Source: Costus lasius (Eukaryota; Streptophyta; Magnoliopsida; Zingiberales; Costaceae). From it: a DNA stretch of 64,000 nt. The stretch covers positions 70,317,843 to 70,381,842 of the forward strand of contig CM050448.1 in the NCBI GenBank assembly GCA_027563935.2, read 5' to 3'. Below, in pieces: positions 57,608-64,000 of the stretch (its first letter is position 1; every line of letters begins with the position of its first letter). The position numbers and the translations under genes are program-made. The notes under the pieces were generated by a model. The model had not been told where the DNA came from. It ran no database searches and saw only the letters and a list, made by a program, of their open reading frames with translations.

Positions 57608-59314
57608 TGTAAGAAACCCTTATTAAGGGGGTGAAACCCTAAACATGCGCATCTAGCATGCATGACGGAAAGAGGGTTTCTAAAAGATCGTATATGACAA
57701 CCATATGATCAACTTGAAGCTATGAGTTTAGATCTATACCATAGCCATAGATTGGAGGTCGGCTTGGAAGAAGAGAGCAACTTTGATCTCCTCCAAAAGT
57801 TCACACACAAAGGCGATGAAGACTCCCAACTTGCGCACCTCTTGTGCTAGCAAAAGTGCCAAGATGTCAATGATCGAGTGTAGGGAAGAGATGAAGACTT
57901 CCTTTTGCTTGGCCGGTTCCTCCTCTTCTCGTCAACACCCTCACTTGCTCGAGAGCAAAAATCGTTTCCACCAAGCAACAAGAGAGAGGTGTAACCGAAA
58001 AACATTAGGGAGACTTCAAGCCATGAACGCATATGCGTTTTCATTTTGGAACTTTCCAAAAATGGCAACCATTAAGAGTATGCGTTCATGCGTTCATGTC
58101 TCCATGAACCAAACGCAACTCCTTCTCCCTCTTGAACCATGCGCTCAACCCATGAGCCGGTTCAATACCCTTGGTTCAATAGCGAAACCAAATCAGCCCA
58201 AGCATTAAGTCTAGATCAAATTAGACCCCAAAGTCCAAGATCTGACCATTCATCATCTGACGCTTCTGATCGCATCGATCTAGCATCATCTCTCTCGATC
58301 GAAGCTTACCGATCTAAAGCCCTAATCAATCAAACATGATCAGACCATATCTCACTTACAATCAGAGATTAAATCCCTTTAAACTGAACCGAAACAATTC
58401 AGTCCACACGATCTGACTTAAGCAAGCCATATCACCAAATTGTGCGACCCTAAGGGTTTCCTTTAAATGTCGGTAACGATAACTTTCGTTATCACGATCA
58501 GTGAGGGGTATCTAGCAACACATCACTATCTCCCGATATAAAGGAAAGAGTCTTCCAAGACTACACCCAAACCATGGCACAAGTGTGAATCAAACTCACG
58601 AGGCATGCATGTTTCCTTTGCCACTGGATGTTCTTATTGGACAAGCATGTCAAGCCTGTAACTCCAATACGATGAGCATGATTATATCAGATGAACACAG
58701 TCATCTGGGTATGGCCATACACTATCTCAATCATCTCATATAGGGGGGGCCCTTTAGAACATCACACTCCTTAAACAAGGAGACGGCAATCCTTTATCTA
58801 TCACAAGTGCCCTAACCTGACTCAAGCTCACCATCCAAGATAGTCTATAACCATTATGTTTCAAATGATATTGAACTACCTCAAAACAATGACAATCATC
58901 ATTTAGAAACACAAGTGATCTCAAGTCAAAGGACATGTGCCACTTGCTGCTTACGAGGATCATTCACATTGTGACAAGCAATGGAATATCCCAGTAGGGT
59001 CTGTCCAGTACATCCAATGTACCCATGAGTCTACATCTTATTCCATGCTCGAAGCATCCTATAAGATTAGCACACATATTAGTCTCAATCATATCAAGGC
59101 TGTCTCAGGTTCACTAAGATATCTCGACTAAGGACATATAGCCTGTCAGCCTAGCTGAACAGCTTTGAGACATTATTCAGAAGTACACTTATTACAGCAG
59201 ACAAGGTAACAACCTGAATAATAAGCATGCCTTTATAAACACAAGAGTTTATTACATGATACTTATTACAATCCCAAAGGCCTCAAACATTAGCCTTAAG
59301 GGCATACCCCAACA
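57608..59314 (-). repeat. Element F 3' LTR
   Basis: 1707 bp. On the + strand it starts TGTAAGAAACCC and ends TACCCCAACA. The inverted repeat CCCTTATTAAGGG lies near its U5 end and ATG-GCT-ATG-GTATAG reads on the minus strand near 57738-57752. Confidence 0.94.
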
Positions 59315-59325
59315 ATCTCCCACTT
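59315..59325 (-). promoter_or_regulatory. Polypurine tract of element F
   Basis: ATCTCCCACTT on the + strand directly after the LTR end. Confidence 0.9.
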
Positions 59326-59334
59326 GCACTTAAT

Positions 59335-62300
59335 CTAATGGTTGAGAAATCTCAAACCCATATTATTACAGTGCTGCTCATGCTTCTGCTGCGCCAGAGG
59401 CTTGGTAAGCGGGTCTGCCAGATTGTCATCTGTATGAACCTTGCATATTTTGATCTCGCCTCGATCAATGATCTCCCGGATCAAGTGAAACCGTCTCTGT
59501 ATGTGCTTGGACTTCTGGTGCGACCGTGGTTCCTTTGCTTGTGCGATTGCTCCAGTGTTATCACAGAAGATAACCAAAGGATCAGCACTCGAAGGAACGA
59601 CACCAAGTTCTCTCACGAACTTACGAATCCACACTGCCTCCTTGGATGCTTCCGAGGCTGCAACATACTCGGCTTCTGTTGTGGAATCAGCAACAGTTGA
59701 CTGTTTGAAACTTTTCCACACCACTGCTCCACCATTCAAGCTAAAAACATAGCCTGATTGCGATCGGAAATCATCCTGGTCCGACTGGAACGAAGCGTCA
59801 GTATATCCCTCTATACTGAGTTCTTCCTGACCACCATATATCAAGAACATATCTTTGGTCCTCCGCAGATATTTTATAATGTTCTTGACTGCAATCCAGT
59901 GCGCCAAACCTGGATTACTTTGGAATCGACTGGTCACGCTTAACCCGTAAGCGACGTCTGGGCGAGTACACAACATCGCATACATAATGGACCCAATAGC
60001 CGAAGCATAAGGCGTATTGTCCATTTCATCTTTATCAGTCTGTGTTTGTGGACACTGACTCTTCGAAAGATTCAGACCATGTCTGACTGGAAGATATCCA
60101 CGTTTAGAATTCTCTAAATGGAATCTCTCCAGGACCTTATCGATGTAAGTATTCTGGCACAGCCCGAGAAGCCTCTTAGATCTATCCCGGTAGATCTTCA
60201 CACCTAACACATAGGCTGCTTCTCCTAGATCTTTCATCTGGAAACATTTTCCTAACCATGCTTTAACAGCATGCAGTTCAGGAATATCATTTCCAATGAT
60301 CAAGATATCATCGACGTAGAGGATTAGGAATGTAATTACGCTCCCACTAAACCTCTTATATACACACGGGTCATCCTCGTTCTTGATGAAACCAAACTCA
60401 GAGATTGATTCATCAAAACGAATATTCCAGCTCCTAGATGCTTGTTTCAATCCATAAATGGATTTCTTTAACTTGCATATTTTATGACGATCTGCTGGAT
60501 TAGTGAAACCCTCAGGTTGTGTCATATACACATCCTCATCCAGATTTCCATTAAGGAAAGCTGTTTTCACATCCATCTGCCAGATCTCATAATCATAATA
60601 TGCTGCTATCGCGAAAAGAATCCGAATAGACTTAAACATGGCTACAGGTGAGAAAGTTTCATCATAATCTATCCCGTAGATTTGTTTGAAACCTTTCGCA
60701 ACTAGCCTGCCTTTATAGGTAACCACGTTACCATCCATGTCAATCTTCTTCTTGAAGATCCATTTACAGCCTATAGGGATTACTCCCGGAGGCGGATCAA
60801 CCAAATCCCAGACTTGGTTATCTGACATGGAGTCCATCTCGGCTCGCATAGCATCAAGCCATCTAGCTGACTCCGGTCCACTGACCGCATCCGCATAAGT
60901 TAGGGGTTCATCATTATCAATGATGTAGACTCCGTCATAGCGCTCAGGCTGTCGACGGATCCTTCCCGATCTTCGCGGTTCCCGTGTTATCTGAGCCTCA
61001 GGTTGTTCAATAACCTGATCTACCGGCTCAGGCTCATCCAACTGTGCTTGACTACTTTGTCCTTCCTCTGGATTTTCATCCAGCTTTATTTCTCTCCCAC
61101 TGGCCTCTTGCAGAAGAAACTCCTTCTCAAGGAATATGGCCGTCCGAGCAACAAAAACTTTGTTCTCCTTGGGATCGTAGAAATAATAACCCTTAGTTTC
61201 CTTAGGGTAACCGACAAAGATGCATTTGTCAGATCTGCTCTCTAGTTTCCCAGAGGCGAGCTTTTTGACATAAGCCTCGCAACCCCAGATCCTGATAAAT
61301 GTCAAGCTTGGCTGTTTCCCATACCATAATTCATATGGCGTCATTGAAACTGCCTTAGATGGCACTCGGTTTAGTACCTTTGCAGCTGTTTCCAGTGCAA
61401 AACCCCAAAAGGAGTATGGAAGAGTGGCCTGACTCATCATAGAACGAACCATATCAAGTAACGTTCTATTTCTCCTCTCGGACACACCATTCCATTGCGG
61501 TGTTCCTGGCGGAGTGAGCTGTGAGATAATCCCACACTCCTTCAGATAGTCAGTAAATGCATGACTTAGGTATTCTCCACCTCGATCTGAGCGAAGTGCC
61601 TTGATATTTCGGCCTAGCTGATTTTGTACTTCATTCTTGAACTCTTTGAACTTGTCAAAAGATTCACTTTTATGTCTCATCAGATAGACATACCCATACC
61701 TACTGAAATCATCAGTAAAGGTAATGAAGTACTGATAGCCACCTCTGGCATGTTTACTAAATGGCCCACACACATCACTGTGTATAAGGTCAAGTAAACC
61801 TGAAGCCCTTTGACCTTTCTTAGAAAAAGGTGACTTCGTCATTTTACCCATTAAACAAGCTTTGCATGTATCAATCTCCTTATAGGAGAATGATCCCAGC
61901 AGTCCATGATCATGCAACCGCTTAATGTGCTTCTCGTTTATATGGCCTAAACGACTATGCCATAGCAAGGTGCTGTCATCAGCATACTTGGCTTTCTTAT
62001 TATCAATATTTTGTATAGAATATTCCATGTCCAACATGAATAACCCATTGTTGATTGAACCAGTTGCATACACAATATTATCATAAGATAAAACACACTT
62101 TGAAATTTTGCATTCAAAGGCAAATCCTTTCCTGACAAGAGCAGGAATAGAGATAATATTCTTGGTAATACTGGGTACAAAATAACAATTGTTTAATTCT
62201 AATACAATGCCAGATGGTAAAGAAATGAAATAGTCTCCTACAGCAACAGCAGCAACCCGTGCCCCGTTTCCAACTCGTAGGTCTACCTCATGCTGTCCCA

Positions 62301-63219
62301 CCTATCTTCTTCTCTTGAGTTCCTGTACATTTGAACAAATGTGAACTCCACATGCAGTGTCCAACACCCATGAAATAGAAGAAGAAGATAACATGACCTC
62401 AGTCACATATATACCTGAGCCAGAAGCGATGCTTCCCCTCTTATCTCCTTGGAGCGCTTTACAGTCCTTTTTCCAGTGACCCAGCTGGCCACAGTGGAAA
62501 CACCTGTTATCCTTCGACCGCTTCACCTTCTGTTTCAGAGCCTTGCTGTAATTCTTGACAGGGGCCTTGCCCTTCTTCCCCTTCTTCTTGTTCCTAGAAG
62601 GAACCATCAAGACAGAGGTTGAAGGCTTACCCTTCAGAGTTTCCTCAGTTGTCAAGAGCATATTCAGCAGCTCTGCCGGCGTGCAATCGATTTTGTTCAT
62701 ATTAAAATTAATGATGAACGCATCGAAAGAGGGCGGGAGAGACTGCAGAATAATATCAACAGCAAGCTCCTGGTTGACGGTATGCCCCAGTTTCTCCAGA
62801 GCCTCCTTGTGCCCAATCATCTTGAGCACGTGAGCTCCCACTGGGCTCCCCTCAGCCAGTTTGCTCTGAAAGAAGAGCTTTGTCAGATTATAGCGTTCTG
62901 TCCTCGCCTGTGCAGCATACAGCATCTTGAGGTTCGCTATAATCTCTATAGCCGACATATCCTCATGCTGACGCTGCAGCGGTGGCGTCATAGACGCAAG
63001 CATCAGGCAAGCGACATCAATGCTATCATTGACGTGCTTTTCATAGGCATCCCGAACCGCCCTTGCGGCGTTCGGAGCGGGCTGCGGCGGTATCGCCGTC
63101 TCGAGGACATACAGTTTCCTCTCTGCCTTAAGAACGATCTTAAGGTGTCCGAACCAGTCAGAGAAGTTCGGCCCAGCAAACTTCTCCCTTTCCAGTAGGG
63201 ATCGCACATTGAAGCTCAT
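59335..63219 (-). pseudogene. Gag-Pol of element F, interrupted by a stop at codon 306
   Basis: Full family length in one register from the ATG at 63219, with TAG at 62304-62302 in place of CAG. The 305-codon upstream part contains Gag, the zinc knuckle and the protease active-site Asp. The 988-codon downstream part keeps integrase, RT (YVDD) and RNase H residues. F resembles D more than A in many residues (for example KDNRCFHC, SGIVLELNN, EYSIQNID), yet D has CAG at this codon, so the stop probably arose separately from that in A. It also has Gly for Arg in AWLRKCF. Confidence 0.94.
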
Positions 63220-64000
63220 GGTGTTCGTTGCTGCAGTTATCTACAACAATGCAAGAACAGCAAGGTTAGTATCAATGTTCAGAATCAATCCAGGACTTAA
63301 GAAAGATTCTTTTCTCACTATTTTATCTGACTGAAAAATCCAGTAAACAGTCCGAAAGAGTAACACTCTTTTAGTGAGATGGGATCCAGATTTCATACTT
63401 GGTCTCCGCGTCCCGCTCAGGCGAGATAAGATGCACAGAGATGACAAGCACTAATTTCTGGTAGGCTGTCCCAGCCAATCGCCAACCCGTGCGATTCCCC
63501 TTCATCTGGGCAATCCAGCAGACTGTGCCAACTGAGTTGGTACAACACAGTCTCTGATCCCACAGATGGCTGCCTCCATGTGCTACCATATGCGCCACAT
63601 ATGTAGCCTACATGGTCAAGCTGACCTGACCTACTCCCTGGACCACCACGTGCTATGCTGAGCAACGAGAAGGGATAAATCCCTACTCTGTAACACGAAG
63701 GTGTAATCCCGCACCGTCTGAAGATAGATGGACGTGCCCACTGAGTGGGTTCAACACGGCTCCAATGATAGTCAGAACAGTGAGGTTTCGCGTCAGAAGG
63801 CTTACGAGCTTGATATGTTAGCGTTGGATTTTAACGGTCTTTTATCTTCTTACTATCAGGCATATCCTATGGCTATAGCAGAAGATAAACACATGCAATT
63901 CTAATTATATAAGCAATAAATAGAAAGCATGATCTTATGTGGTAAAAGCCCATGAACCCTAGAAAGACCTTAATTTTACTTAAGTCTTCACTTGAGCTCT
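63220..64000 (-). other. Element F leader, partial
   Basis: The gag-proximal leader. The proposed 3' splice site is at 63241 (GTTGTAG on the minus strand), with 21 in-frame nt before the ATG. A leader open frame is at 63417-63665. Palindrome CCAACTGAGTTGG is near 63529-63541 and CCCACTGAGTGGG near 63738-63750. The sequence continues beyond the window. Confidence 0.85.

Larger units (their letters stand above)
57608..64000 (-). mobile_element. Element F: Ty1/copia element in the 5' LTR of E, running off the window
   Basis: 3' LTR 57608-59314, polypurine tract, gag-pol 59335-63219 and the first 781 bp of the leader are visible. The left target duplication is expected to be GATAG (57603-57607). 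Primer binding site and 5' LTR lie beyond 64000. Gag-pol carries a stop at codon 306, as in A. Confidence 0.92.

Overview
This window is plant repeat DNA with no recognisable host gene. It holds two things: a very AT-rich tandem satellite (1-5758 and 25719-37294) and a nest of Ty1/copia LTR retrotransposons that all belong to one family. The plant assignment rests on the initiator-tRNA-Met primer binding site (TGGTATCAGAGC), the PPT-LTR junction AAGTGGGAGAT|TGTTGGGG, a TNT1-like gag-pro-int-RT-RNaseH polyprotein, and LTRs of 1.68-1.72 kb with TG...CA ends and 5-bp target duplications. Such a nest in a satellite array suggests pericentromeric or other heterochromatin of a flowering plant. The species cannot be told from the sequence.

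Layout, left to right. 1-5758: satellite, monomer about 506 bp. 5759-25718: element A (+), target duplication AATCA, inserted in the satellite. A is interrupted by intact-looking element B (+, 6640-15751, duplication GATGA) inside its 5' LTR, and by solo LTR I (-, 16852-18544, duplication GAAGT) inside its leader. 25719-37294: the satellite resumes. 37295-64000: a right-hand nest, all on the minus strand and open at the window edge. J (37295-37534 visible) sits in satellite. E (37535-57607 visible) sits in J's LTR. Solo LTR G (43418-55926, duplication TGGGC) sits in E's leader. D (44298-55100, duplication GTTAT) sits in G. Solo LTR H (46680-48395, duplication CCCAA) sits in D's pol. F (57608-64000 visible) sits in E's 5' LTR. 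Nesting reaches five levels, and removing each insert with one duplication copy restores the host element's register; D's gag-pol, for example, returns to exactly 3885 nt.

Coding content. Five gag-pol genes of the same length (1294 codons plus stop) are present. B (10146-14030) and E (39239-43123) are uninterrupted, but each has a missense change in a conserved RT motif (W820G and Q926E). A and F share a TAG at codon 306 just after the protease active site. D has a TGA at codon 618, an L889R change and the H insertion. Solo LTRs I, G and H are products of LTR-LTR recombination.

Most notable observation. All nine LTR insertions carry, near the LTR 3' end, a motif reading ATG-GCN-NNG followed by GTA(T/A), where the Ala codon uses all four third bases. 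All five gag genes are preceded by a plant-like 3' splice site (TTGCATTGTTGTAG) exactly 21 nt upstream of the annotated ATG. Joining the two gives an in-frame start ten codons upstream in every copy that can be checked. This predicts a leader intron of about 1.9 kb that removes the primer binding site, which would separate a translatable mRNA from the genomic RNA. It is an inference from sequence and needs transcript evidence.
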